From assembly GCF_004123835.1 (NCBI RefSeq), contig NZ_MZMU01000012.1, positions 496,001-560,000 on the forward strand: DNA of 64,000 nucleotides, written 5' to 3'. The position numbers were made by a program, and so were the translations under genes. Positions 24,871 to 32,837 of the stretch are shown piece after piece. The notes below the pieces were generated by a model that saw only the letters and a list, made by a program, of their open reading frames with translations, was not told the origin of the DNA and ran no database searches. Origin of the DNA: Rhizobium leguminosarum. Lineage in GTDB: Bacteria; Pseudomonadota; Alphaproteobacteria; Rhizobiales; Rhizobiaceae. Numbering within the stretch: the first letter of the stretch is position 1; every line of letters starts with the position of its first letter.

Positions 24871-26526
24871 TCACTGCGGCAGGGCATGGCTTAGGGATGT
24901 TTCCGCCCGGGTGATGAACTCGCCAATTGCCTTGACCGGAAGCGGCCTGCTGACCAAATAGCCTTGAAGCCTGTCGCAGCCCACGCTGCGCAACCATTCC
25001 GCCTGACCTGGCGTCTCAACTCCTTCGGCTGTCACCTGCATGTCGAGGTCATGGGCGAGGTTAACGATGCAGCGGACGATTGCCTGGCTTTTCAGATCGC
25101 TTTCGAGGTCGGTGATGAAATATTTGTCGATTTTGATCGTGTCGAAAGGGAATGTCTTCAGATAGCTGAGCGAAGAATATTCGGTCCCGAAATCATCCAG
25201 CGAGATTCGTATCCCCAGCACGTTGAGAGTATTCAGGGTGTCGATGTTGTTGACGGTCCGCTCAAGCAGCACGGTTTCGGTTATCTCAAGCTCCAGACGG
25301 TCGGGCGGCAACCCGACCAGGTCGAGCGTCTGGGACACCCGATCAGTGAGGCCGCTTGTCAAGAATTCAGCCGCGGACAAATTGACCGCGACTAGGTAGT
25401 TCTCCGGCCATTTCATCGCCTCGCGACAGGCCTGCTCCAAAACCCATGCGCCTATTTCCGGCATCATTCCATCGGCCTCGGCCATCGGAATAAATGCCGT
25501 TGGTGGAATCTTCCCAAGCAGGGGGTGGTGCCATCGAAGCAATGCTTCGAAGCCGACAATGCAGCCGGCCTCGGCGATGGGTTGGTATTCAACAGAGAAT
25601 TGCTGCTGGACCAAAGCCATGCGAAGGCTGCGGCGCAGCAGTTCGCGTTGCTCCAGAGATTCAAGCATTGAGGGATCAAACGCTTTTGCCCGACCGCGCC
25701 CGTCTTTCTTTGCGGCGTAGAGTGCGAGGTCAGACGCCTTCATCAACTGCTCCGGACTTGTACCGTCCGGTGGCGCAGTCGATATGCCAATGCTGGTACC
25801 GACGAATACCGCGATATCATCTATCGTGAAGGGCTTTTTGAATGCAGCAACCAAATCTTCTGCCAGCTGGTGCGCTTTGGCCGGATGTCCCGAGCCCCTG
25901 GAAATGACGGTGAATTCATCACCGGCCAGTCGATAGGCTCTGTCACCACCGGTAAGGCAGCCTTGAATACGCCTTGCGGCAAATTGAAGAACCTTGTCGC
26001 CAGCAGGATGCCCAAGCGTGTCGTTCACCGGCTTGAAATCGTCCAGGTCGAGTTGCATCAGGGACAGAGTCTCGTTCGAGCCTGCGCTCTCCCGCAACAA
26101 CACAGTCAGGTCCTCGCCGAATTGGCGTCGGTTCGGCAGTCCCGTTAGCGGATCGTGGGTAGCCAGATGCAAAAGGGTTGCGCGCTCATCGTCAAGACTT
26201 TCCTCGGACCGAACCACGGCAAACAGGTTTCCGATCCGATAGATCGTCAGTCCATGCGATCCGGGCCCGCCAAGATCGCCGGATATTCGCAAAGGCTGGG
26301 CACTGTCACCCATTGAACGGAAAGCGAGCGTAATCGCCGATTTGTCCAATTCTGGAAAATGCTCCCAAAACGACACTGCTGGTTTGACGGAAGCAGGCAG
26401 CTCATTGCCCAGCAAATTCTCGACGGGATTGAAATCGCGGTCAAAGAACAAAAGCCGATCGATCGAGCTCGAAGCTTTTGCCTCCGTTTGTCCGAGGGCC
26501 GAGCGGGCCGCACGAATTTTCCGCAT
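24871..26526 (-). CDS. GGDEF-EAL cyclic-di-GMP enzyme
   Basis: The protein has 551 residues. A short N-terminal sensor-like region (about 20-110) leads to a GGDEF domain (about 118-280) with RLAGDEF at the active site (200-205) and an EAL domain (about 295-545) with FEALLRW (326-332), NLSAAEF, EITE, DDFGTEYSSL, IKIDKYF and AEGVE. The AGDEF variant is usually active. The loop-6 motif has Glu where GTGYSS is usual, which could weaken phosphodiesterase activity. There is no membrane segment. It is the first gene of the signalling operon and its probable output, comparable to SiaD in Pseudomonas. Confidence 0.92.
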   Translation of the reverse strand: MRKIRAARSALGQTEAKASSSIDRLLFFDRDFNPVENLLGNELPASVKPAVSFWEHFPELDKSAITLAFRSMGDSAQPLRISGDLGGPGSHGLTIYRIGNLFAVVRSEESLDDERATLLHLATHDPLTGLPNRRQFGEDLTVLLRESAGSNETLSLMQLDLDDFKPVNDTLGHPAGDKVLQFAARRIQGCLTGGDRAYRLAGDEFTVISRGSGHPAKAHQLAEDLVAAFKKPFTIDDIAVFVGTSIGISTAPPDGTSPEQLMKASDLALYAAKKDGRGRAKAFDPSMLESLEQRELLRRSLRMALVQQQFSVEYQPIAEAGCIVGFEALLRWHHPLLGKIPPTAFIPMAEADGMMPEIGAWVLEQACREAMKWPENYLVAVNLSAAEFLTSGLTDRVSQTLDLVGLPPDRLELEITETVLLERTVNNIDTLNTLNVLGIRISLDDFGTEYSSLSYLKTFPFDTIKIDKYFITDLESDLKSQAIVRCIVNLAHDLDMQVTAEGVETPGQAEWLRSVGCDRLQGYLVSRPLPVKAIGEFITRAETSLSHALPQ

Positions 26527-26741
26527 GTCCGAGCCTCTCCCTAGCCAAATGTCCTAACCAGATATCGTAGCAGTTCGACTCCCACACAACTTGTGCACGC
26601 TGAGATTTACATTAGGCATTTCTGATTAACAACCCCCAAACCTCTGGGCAACTGGCTCACGGATGGCTCATGACGCCTCTCTATCATCGCGACCTATCTG
26701 CATCCATCGGCGACCCTTCGATGAGCTGCGGGCGCGAGATC

Positions 26742-27620
26742 TCACGCGCCCGATCCGCACTCCGTCATGAACCAATCGATGAAGCGGCGGACCGGTTTTT
26801 TTGCCCAGCTGTTCGATATGACGTAATAGCCCTGGTTTTCTGCCGTCGCGATATCGGATAGCACCAGCAGATCGCCGCGTTCGATCTCGCGGCGGAACAC
26901 TTCGACGGGGCAGAGCGCCACGCCGTGGCCGGCGATCGCGGCCGTTGCCAGCATGTTGAAATCCTGGAATATCGGGCCGCGGAGCGGCTCCGGCGCTTTC
27001 TGGCCGGCCTTGCGGAACCATTCCTTCCAGCCGTCGACGGATTCGTCGTGCAGCAGGTCGGCGCCGGCGAGCGAGACGTCGTCGATCGTCCAGTTGCGTT
27101 TGGCGAGGTAATGGGGGCTGGCGACAGGCTGGTTGCGGCGCGAGAAGAGCAGGCGGCTTTCCCTGCCGCCGCTCAGATCCTCGCCCATGGTGATCAGCAC
27201 GTCCAGGCTCTCGTCGTCGAAGCGTTCTTCGGCGCGGGCATAGACGATCCTGACGTCGAGATCGGGGTCGCTTTCCTGAAAGGAGGGCAGGGCGGGGACG
27301 AGCCAGCGCGATGCGATCGAGGGGATGCAGCCGACGGTGATGGCGCGCATGTCGTGATCGCGCCGCATATTGCCGGTCGATTGCGCAATCGCCGCCAGTG
27401 ATCCGGAGACGGCCCGGTAATATTCGCTGCCGGCCGCGGTCAGCGCAACACCGCGGCCAGACTTCTGCAACAGCTTGCGGCCGAGCCAGGCCTCCAGATG
27501 CTTGATCTGATGGCTGATCGCCGCATGAGTGACGTGCAACTCGTCGCCCGCTTTCGAAAGGCTCATCAGGCGGGCCGTGGCTTCGAATGCGCGCAAAGCG
27601 TTCAACGGCGGCAACTGCAT
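26742..27620 (-). CDS. LysR-family regulator, GcvA-like
   Basis: The protein has 292 residues from ATG 27620, where MQLPPLNALRAFEATARLMS gives the standard GcvA-type beginning. An earlier in-frame ATG exists 60 bases upstream but adds atypical sequence. The winged helix (SLSKAGDELHVTHAAISHQIKHLEAWLG) is followed by a type 2 periplasmic-binding-like effector domain. It is transcribed divergently from the ectC-like gene at 27750, and the 129-base gap presumably holds its operator, so it probably controls ectoine-synthase-like activity. The effector is unknown. Confidence 0.88.
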   Translation of the reverse strand: MQLPPLNALRAFEATARLMSLSKAGDELHVTHAAISHQIKHLEAWLGRKLLQKSGRGVALTAAGSEYYRAVSGSLAAIAQSTGNMRRDHDMRAITVGCIPSIASRWLVPALPSFQESDPDLDVRIVYARAEERFDDESLDVLITMGEDLSGGRESRLLFSRRNQPVASPHYLAKRNWTIDDVSLAGADLLHDESVDGWKEWFRKAGQKAPEPLRGPIFQDFNMLATAAIAGHGVALCPVEVFRREIERGDLLVLSDIATAENQGYYVISNSWAKKPVRRFIDWFMTECGSGA

Positions 27621-27749
27621 TTGTAAAATTTCCTCACAGATGACGCAGAAATCATCATTTGAAAATACCAGATATTTCAATAGCTAATTGTTGCGGGCGA
27701 TGAAAATGAATCATCGCTGCATCTTAATAAATTGTCAGGGGAATCGACG

Positions 27750-28136
27750 ATGTTCGTCAGAAATCTGAAAGAGGTGGAGCTCACCGAGCGTTTCGTCGAC
27801 TGGGGCAACGGCACGAGCCACCGCCTGCTGACTAAGGACGACGGCATGGGCTTTACGGTGTGCCATACCGTCGTTCGCGCCAATAGCGAGGCCCTGCTTC
27901 AATACCGCAATCACCTGGAGGCCTGCTATTGCATCAAGGGCGAGGGCGAAGTGGAGGATATGGACGGCAAGGTCTTTCCGATTCGCGCCGGTGATATCTA
28001 CGTGCTCGACAAGCACGACCGGCATTATCTGCGCGGCGGCAAGGATCAGGATCTCGTTCTCGTCAGCATCTTCAACCCGCCGCTGACGGGCACCGAACGG
28101 CACGACCTGAACAATAAGAGCGGATCGCAATACTGA
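27750..28136 (+). CDS. ectC: Orphan ectoine synthase-like cupin (EctC family)
   Basis: The protein has 128 residues from ATG 27750 (MFVRNLKEVELTERFVD) behind AGGGGAATCGACG. It follows EctC along its whole length: HLEACYCIKGEGEVEDMDGK, then PIRAGDIYVLDKHDRHYLRGGKD and a C-terminal PPLTGTE. EctC cyclises N-gamma-acetyl-diaminobutyrate to ectoine in the cytoplasm. The usual partner genes ectA and ectB are not in the window. Orphan EctC proteins occur in other Proteobacteria and may use an imported or side-product substrate, or catalyse another cyclisation. The divergent LysR gene suggests substrate-controlled expression. Confidence 0.85.
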   Translation: MFVRNLKEVELTERFVDWGNGTSHRLLTKDDGMGFTVCHTVVRANSEALLQYRNHLEACYCIKGEGEVEDMDGKVFPIRAGDIYVLDKHDRHYLRGGKDQDLVLVSIFNPPLTGTERHDLNNKSGSQY

Positions 28137-28139
28137 ACC

Positions 28140-28196
28140 TGAGCATGATGCCGAAAAGTGTGAGCGGTTTTCGGACGACCTCCTGTTCTAGCCGAT
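28140..28196. repeat. Rhizobial palindromic repeat
   Basis: The sequence GAGCATGATGCCGAAAAGTG followed by TGAGCGGTTTTCGGACGACC is a form of a repeat found many times between Rhizobium genes. CCGAAAA and TTTTCGG pair as a stem. It lies directly after the ectC stop and may act as a 3' transcript structure. Confidence 0.65.
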
Positions 28197-28311
28197 CTCT
28201 TCGCCGACTTCCAAGGTGGAAGCAGAGCCCGGCAAATGGCGGGCACTGCTGCCGGCGCGAACGGCAAGGCATCCGCTGCCTATTCGTGGCGACCTAAGCG
28301 CTGCACGCGGC

Positions 28312-28788
28312 CTATTGCTGCGGCTGCTGTTGTTGCTGGCCCGGCGGCGGCGTGCCGATCTTTTCCAGAACCTTCTTGGCCAGAGCCGGGTCGCTCTGAG
28401 CCGCCGTCAGGATCGACGAGTATTCCTCGACGGAGATGTCGGGAGAAGCTTGGACGGTATCGACCATCTGCTTCTTGGCCTCCTCCTGCAGCTGTTGCTT
28501 GGCAGCCTCGTCCTTGGTCGCGCCGATCTTGGCCGAATATTCCTGTCTCACCTTGTCGACCTGCAGATAGGCAACGGCGAAGGCTTCGATTTTCTGATCG
28601 CTGACGGGGGCCGTCGCACCGTTGCCGCCGGGCTGTCCCTGCATCGGTGTCTGGCCTTGCGCCGGCGGCTGCGCCTGTGCCGGCTGCTGTTGCGCCTGGG
28701 CCATGTCGACAGCGGATGCCGGGCTGAAAGCAAGCAGACTGAAGACTGCCGCGCTCAATGCTGCGACAGATGTGTAACGAGTGATCAT
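28312..28788 (-). CDS. Secreted DUF4168 protein
   Basis: The protein has 158 residues from ATG 28788, which stands seven bases after AGAGG; an ATG two codons upstream abuts the ribosome site. A signal peptide (about 1-27, ending SASA-like) precedes a Gln/Pro-rich segment (about 30-60) and a DUF4168 domain (SDQKIEAFAVAYLQVDKVRQEY). The C-terminus ends in a Pro/Gln run. DUF4168 proteins are periplasmic or surface proteins of unknown function. No operon partner is seen. Confidence 0.78.
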   Translation of the reverse strand: MITRYTSVAALSAAVFSLLAFSPASAVDMAQAQQQPAQAQPPAQGQTPMQGQPGGNGATAPVSDQKIEAFAVAYLQVDKVRQEYSAKIGATKDEAAKQQLQEEAKKQMVDTVQASPDISVEEYSSILTAAQSDPALAKKVLEKIGTPPPGQQQQQPQQ

Positions 28789-29021
28789 ATTCATTCCTCT
28801 TCAAGTGCATGATTTGATTGGCAGCAAGACCGCCTCGGTCGATCGCTCAGCCACTCAAAGGCCGGGCGAGGTCGCGACGATGGAACCTTTAAGAGGGCAC
28901 GGTGCGGCGGTAACGGGGCGATTTGCTGACGATTGAGCGGCGGCTTTGTGACCGCCGGCCTATTGGCACGTGCGGAAAATTGCAGTCACCGCCGCTGTGA
29001 TGCCCGGGCCTTCGGCGTCGT

Positions 29022-29681
29022 TCATCGCTGATCTGAATGCAGAAATGCCGCCAGGAAGGTGGCGACGGCCGCCTCGGCGTGGCGGTAAATCTCCTGCTTC
29101 ATCGGAATGGCCGCATCGCCCAGCATCATGACCCGGTTGACGGGGTCGGCCATCACCAACCAGTTGAACTGTGATGCGGCCACCGTTGCATCGGAGAACT
29201 GTAGCAGCTTCTTGCGGGCCAATTGTTCGAAAGCGCTGCCCATGACCTCGATCGCCCGTGCAGGGCCGCGCGCGTAAAGCAGCTTGGCGAGTTCCGGGAA
29301 GCGTGGCGCCTCCGCAATCACGAGCCGGCGCAATTGCATCAGCCCGGGCGTCAGGACGATGGTGAGCTGGCGGACTGCATAGTCAAGGAGATAGGCTTCC
29401 AGCTGAGCGCGGTTCTCCACCTGGGGGAGGCCGGTGTGAACGGCGGTATCTGCCTCGCCCATCATCTGGGTGAGCACCGCGACGAACAGCGCCTCCTTGC
29501 TGGAGAAGTGCTTGTAGACCGTCTGCTTGGACACGCCGGACCGGCTGGCGATCTCGTCCATGCTGGCTCCGGCATAACCGGTGCTCAGAAAGACTTCGGC
29601 CGCGGCACCGACGATCGCCGCCTGTTTGCGCTCCGAACGAGTGCCGGCCCGCCCCTCGGCTTCCATACCCCGTATCAACAT
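29022..29681 (-). CDS. TetR-family transcriptional regulator
   Basis: The protein has 219 residues from ATG 29681 behind GGAGATCGAGA. The N-terminal helix-turn-helix reads SMDEIASRSGVSKQTVYKHFSSKEALF, the AcrR-like form, and a TetR C-terminal ligand-binding domain follows. It is divergent from the GFA gene at 29802, with a pair of near-identical sites in the 120-base gap, so it likely represses that small operon and itself. The ligand is unknown. Confidence 0.9.
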   Translation of the reverse strand: MLIRGMEAEGRAGTRSERKQAAIVGAAAEVFLSTGYAGASMDEIASRSGVSKQTVYKHFSSKEALFVAVLTQMMGEADTAVHTGLPQVENRAQLEAYLLDYAVRQLTIVLTPGLMQLRRLVIAEAPRFPELAKLLYARGPARAIEVMGSAFEQLARKKLLQFSDATVAASQFNWLVMADPVNRVMMLGDAAIPMKQEIYRHAEAAVATFLAAFLHSDQR

Positions 29682-29722
29682 TCTCGATCTCCGCTCTAAC
29701 CCTACTTGACATGATCAAACTG

Positions 29723-29762
29723 AACCGTCTAGTTCTCGTAACGGAACCAAACGGTCTAGTTT
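29723..29762. promoter_or_regulatory. Paired TetR operator sites
   Basis: AACCGTCTAGTT (29723-29734) and AAACGGTCTAGTTT (29749-29762) are similar partial palindromes repeated at a 27-base interval between a TetR gene and its divergent neighbour. Two dimers binding side by side would cover both promoters. Confidence 0.6.
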
Positions 29763-29801
29763 GATTGCGACTATCCAAGCCCCTCAACAGCGAGCGATGT
29801 C

Positions 29802-30341
29802 ATGAACAACAAGACAACCCATCTGACTTGTGCCTGCGGAACCTTTCACCTTGAGGTGCGCGGCGGCCCGATCATCAGCGCGGAATGCCACTGCAACAGC
29901 TGCAGTGATGCGGCTGGCAGGCTGGAGACGCTTCCCTTGCCGGAGGCGATCCGGACGATCCATGGCGGTACGCGCTACGTGCTTTATCGCAAGGATCGGA
30001 TCAGCCTTTTGGCCGGAACCGAAAGTCTGCGGGAGTTCCGCCTCGGCCCCAATGCTTCAACGCGACGTGTCCTGGCATCCTGCTGTAACACGCCCATTTT
30101 TCTGGAGTTCAAAGGTGGCCACTGGCTTAGCCTCTACGGCAATCTCTGGAAGCAGGACGAGCTTCCACACCTCCAATTGCGCACGATGACCCAGAATGCG
30201 CCCGATCGCGCGAGTGTGCCCGATGACGTGCCTTCCGGCGCGCTGGCGACGGCCGGCTTCTATGGCAGACTTCTCACCGCGTGGATTGCGATGGGCTTCA
30301 AAGTACCCGACATCCCTGTCAAAGGAGCTATCGATGCCTGA
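29802..30341 (+). CDS. GFA-like zinc protein (DUF6151 type)
   Basis: The protein has 179 residues. Zinc ligands of the glutathione-dependent formaldehyde-activating (GFA/CENP-V) fold are visible as CACG near residue 11, CHCNSCS near 30 and a later CC pair (VLASCCNTPIF). Members of this fold bind zinc; a formaldehyde role is established only for Gfa itself. The 3' end overlaps the DUF6958-like gene by eight bases, so the two form a coupled operon under the TetR regulator at 29022. An electrophile detoxification role is inference. Confidence 0.75.
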   Translation: MNNKTTHLTCACGTFHLEVRGGPIISAECHCNSCSDAAGRLETLPLPEAIRTIHGGTRYVLYRKDRISLLAGTESLREFRLGPNASTRRVLASCCNTPIFLEFKGGHWLSLYGNLWKQDELPHLQLRTMTQNAPDRASVPDDVPSGALATAGFYGRLLTAWIAMGFKVPDIPVKGAIDA

Positions 30342-30633
30342 TGACGAAAAAATCCTCATTGAAAGCATAACCTCGCCGCACCATACGGAGCGGGTCAACA
30401 AAGCCAAATACATGGCAATGCGCCACGCTCTGCTGGCCGCGCTGCCTGAGAAGGCACCCGGACTGACCGTAGCAGAGGCAAACATCGCCATCCTGCCGCA
30501 TCTCTCCGAGGTCGAATTCCCCGGCGGCGCCAAGGCCGGATGGTGGTTGAAGGCCGTTCAGCTGGATCTGGAAGCCAAGCGCATCATCCAGCGCGGGCCG
30601 GGAAAGCCGGTCAGGCTTTTCAAATGCCCTTGA
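30334..30633 (+). CDS. Small conserved protein (DUF6958-like)
   Basis: The protein has 99 residues from ATG 30334 behind AAAGGAGCTATCG, overlapping the upstream stop by eight bases. It reads like a family of about 100-residue cytoplasmic proteins with KYMAMRHALLAALP, then FPGGAKAGWWLKAVQLDLEAK, resembling a winged-helix shape. I recall relatives named DUF6958. The function is unknown; the GGAKAGWW motif is the most characteristic part. It is co-regulated with the GFA-like gene. Confidence 0.65.
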   Translation: MPDDEKILIESITSPHHTERVNKAKYMAMRHALLAALPEKAPGLTVAEANIAILPHLSEVEFPGGAKAGWWLKAVQLDLEAKRIIQRGPGKPVRLFKCP

Positions 30634-30856
30634 CGTCTGCCGGCTCAGCCCAGCGAACGGATGTCGCGGGCGACCGCCGTTTGTCCGGTTGGGCTTCGGC
30701 TAAAGCAATTCTAGCAAACACCGCGCGGGAGAGCTTGTTTCGCAGCGCAGCCGCTCTATGTCCTCTCCCGTTTCAGCATGAGATTGCAGGCAGAATTTCA
30801 CCGTAAATCCGGGCGCCGACGGCGTTGTCCGCCGGCCGGCTTGAAGGAGCTGAGCA

Positions 30857-31549
30857 ATGAAAATTCTCGTGATTCTCACATCGCATGATCAGTTGGGAAA
30901 CACCGGCAAGAAGACGGGATTCTGGCTCGAGGAGCTTGCTGCTCCTTATTTCGTTTTCCGCGACGCCGGGGTGGACATCACACTCGCTTCGCCGAAGGGC
31001 GGCCAGCCTCCGCTCGATCCGAAGAGCAACGAGCCGGCCTTCCAGACGGAAGACACGAGACGGTTCGAACGAGACCCAGCCGCAATGGGTGCGCTCGCCA
31101 ACACCATCAAGCTTTCTGAAATCGACCAGGCGGACTATGACAGCGTGTTCTTCCCGGGTGGGCACGGGCCACTTTGGGACCTGACGAACGACCGCAATGC
31201 GCTGTCGCTCATCGAGGACATGCTTTCGGCGGGAAAACCTGTGGCGCTCGTTTGCCACGCCCCCGGTATCCTCACAAATGTGAAAGCGCCGGATGGAAAG
31301 CCCATCGCCAAGGGCCGGGCCGTCACGGGGTTCACCGATTCCGAAGAAGAGGCCATGCACTTGGTCGAGGTCGTTCCCTACCTGCTCGAGGACGTGCTGA
31401 AGGAGCAGGGTGCAAAGTTTTCGAAGACGGCCGATTGGGGTGTGCATGTCGTCCAGGATGGCCTGCTGATCACCGGCCAAAACCCGGCTTCGTCAAAGCA
31501 GGGCGCCCGGACGCTGCTTGAGGCTTTGAGAAAGCAGGACGCGGCTTAG
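30857..31549 (+). CDS. DJ-1/PfpI-family protein, Hsp31-like
   Basis: The protein has 230 residues, start ATG 30857 behind GAAGGAGCTGAGCA. The DJ-1 core has the nucleophile elbow ALVCHAPG with Cys and His, a FFPGGHGPLWD loop that positions the acidic partner, and GFTDSEEEAMHLVEVVPYLLED, which is typical of class I Hsp31-like glyoxalase III and of YajL-unlike stress proteins. Such enzymes turn methylglyoxal into lactate without glutathione. It is cytoplasmic. It is probably monocistronic in a cluster of detoxification genes. Confidence 0.85.
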   Translation: MKILVILTSHDQLGNTGKKTGFWLEELAAPYFVFRDAGVDITLASPKGGQPPLDPKSNEPAFQTEDTRRFERDPAAMGALANTIKLSEIDQADYDSVFFPGGHGPLWDLTNDRNALSLIEDMLSAGKPVALVCHAPGILTNVKAPDGKPIAKGRAVTGFTDSEEEAMHLVEVVPYLLEDVLKEQGAKFSKTADWGVHVVQDGLLITGQNPASSKQGARTLLEALRKQDAA

Positions 31550-31699
31550 CTTCGCCGCTTGGGTGCGATTTCTGTCCACGAGGAGGTCGAGATTTCCTCA
31601 CTCGGCTTGTGCCGACGTCGGCCGCAGGCGCGTTTCGACGACGTTTGTGGCACGGCGGCGAAGAGCCAATATTCAAATATGGGAGGGGAGGTACCTGAT

Positions 31700-32113
31700 A
31701 TGACGAGGAAATATACGGGACAATGCGCCTGTGGCGAGGTGAGATTTGCCTTCGACACCGACCCGAACTTCGTCGCCAACTGCCACTGCCTGGACTGCAA
31801 GAGGGCAACGGGCGGCGAGGTCGCCACTTTCTTCGCCGTGCCACAGGATGATTTCACCGTGATCAGCGGCAGCCCGAAGGCGTTTCATTACATCGCCGAT
31901 TCAGGCAAGGGGCTCGACCGCAGCTTTTGCCCCGATTGCGGCGCCCGATTGTTTAGCAGCAACCTGGAAAGCTTTCCCGGCCTCGTCTTCGTGACGCTCG
32001 GCAGCCTCGACCGGCCCGAACTGATCAAGCCCGGGGTCGAAATGTTCACCAGGCGGCGCCTCGCCTGGGCAAGGCCGCTCGATCTTCCACAGTTCGATGG
32101 CATGCCTGGTTGA
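31700..32113 (+). CDS. GFA-family zinc protein
   Basis: The protein has 137 residues from ATG 31700 behind GGGAGGGGAGGTACCTGAT; a longer frame upstream is unlikely. The full GFA zinc set is present: GQCACGEV, CHCLDCKRATGG and FCPDCGARLFS. The fold binds two zinc ions, and Gfa in Paracoccus is tied to S-hydroxymethylglutathione formation, though most relatives are uncharacterised. It is the second GFA protein within 2 kb and differs clearly from the one at 29802. Confidence 0.85.
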   Translation: MTRKYTGQCACGEVRFAFDTDPNFVANCHCLDCKRATGGEVATFFAVPQDDFTVISGSPKAFHYIADSGKGLDRSFCPDCGARLFSSNLESFPGLVFVTLGSLDRPELIKPGVEMFTRRRLAWARPLDLPQFDGMPG

Positions 32114-32121
32114 GCCGCGAT

Positions 32122-32262
32122 AGCCTAAAGCGCATCGCAATCTTTCAGATTCGCTTCTGACGCTTTAGGTTTTTTGTTTCCATGCATGTCGTTGTCGCAA
32201 AACCGCTGCACACTTTTGCGCGACATGCTCTGGAGCAATTTTTCTTGAAGAAAAATTCGATC
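32122..32262. repeat. Rhizobial mosaic repeat with a perfect 10-1-10 palindrome
   Basis: AAAGCGCATCGCAATCTTTC followed by AGATTCGCTTCTGACGCTTT is a common Rhizobium intergenic repeat with inverted ends. Further on, AATTTTTCTT-g-AAGAAAAATT (32237-32257) is a perfect palindrome. The stretch occupies the gap before the SRPBCC gene and could carry its promoter. Confidence 0.6.
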
Positions 32263-32333
32263 CGGTGTCGGATCGGCCAAGCCACGCCCGTCCTAGGTTC
32301 GTCCATTCCATAAATCCAGAAAGGATCACGACC

Positions 32334-32777
32334 ATGCCGAGTACCATACGCTTGCACCGCGTTCTGGCGACCAGCCCGGACAAAGTCTATCGCGCATTCC
32401 TGGAAGCCGACGCGCTTGCCAAGTGGCTTCCGCCGAACGGCTTCCTCTGCACCGTGCATCATTCGGAGCCGGTCGTCGGCGGCACGTTCAGAATGTCCTT
32501 CCGCAACTTCACGACGGGCAATAGCCACGCCTTTGGCGGCGAATATCTCGAGCTCGTCCCCGGCGAACGTCTGCGCTACACCGACAGGTTCGAGGACCCC
32601 AACCTGCCCGGCGAAATGGAAGTCACCGTGACGCTGAAAAAGGTTTCGGTCGGCACCGAGGTGGATATCGTACAGGCAGGCGTGCCTGACGTCATTCCGC
32701 CCGAGGCTTGTTATCTCGGCTGGCAGGAGTCGCTGCAAAACCTCGCCAGGGTCGTCGAACCCGACATCCAGGAGTAG
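32334..32777 (+). CDS. SRPBCC/AHSA1-domain protein
   Basis: The protein has 147 residues from ATG 32334 behind AAAGGATCACGACC. It fits the START-like AHSA1 group: RVLATSPDKVYRAFLEADALAKWLPPNGF, then VGGTFRMSF, YLELVPGERLRYTD and a C-terminal LGWQESLQNLARVVE. Such proteins have a hydrophobic cavity for a small ligand and are often found with stress or detoxification genes, as here. No catalytic role can be assigned. Confidence 0.85.
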   Translation: MPSTIRLHRVLATSPDKVYRAFLEADALAKWLPPNGFLCTVHHSEPVVGGTFRMSFRNFTTGNSHAFGGEYLELVPGERLRYTDRFEDPNLPGEMEVTVTLKKVSVGTEVDIVQAGVPDVIPPEACYLGWQESLQNLARVVEPDIQE

Positions 32778-32837
32778 TGTTGGGACCGAGCCGGCCGGGC
32801 GATAATCGCCCGGCATTGGCGCCCGGCATCTGCGACA

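Noticed and set aside
24871..26526. Light sensing by the GGDEF-EAL protein through a BLUF or LOV domain
   Set aside because: The N-terminal region lacks the flavin-binding motifs of either domain.
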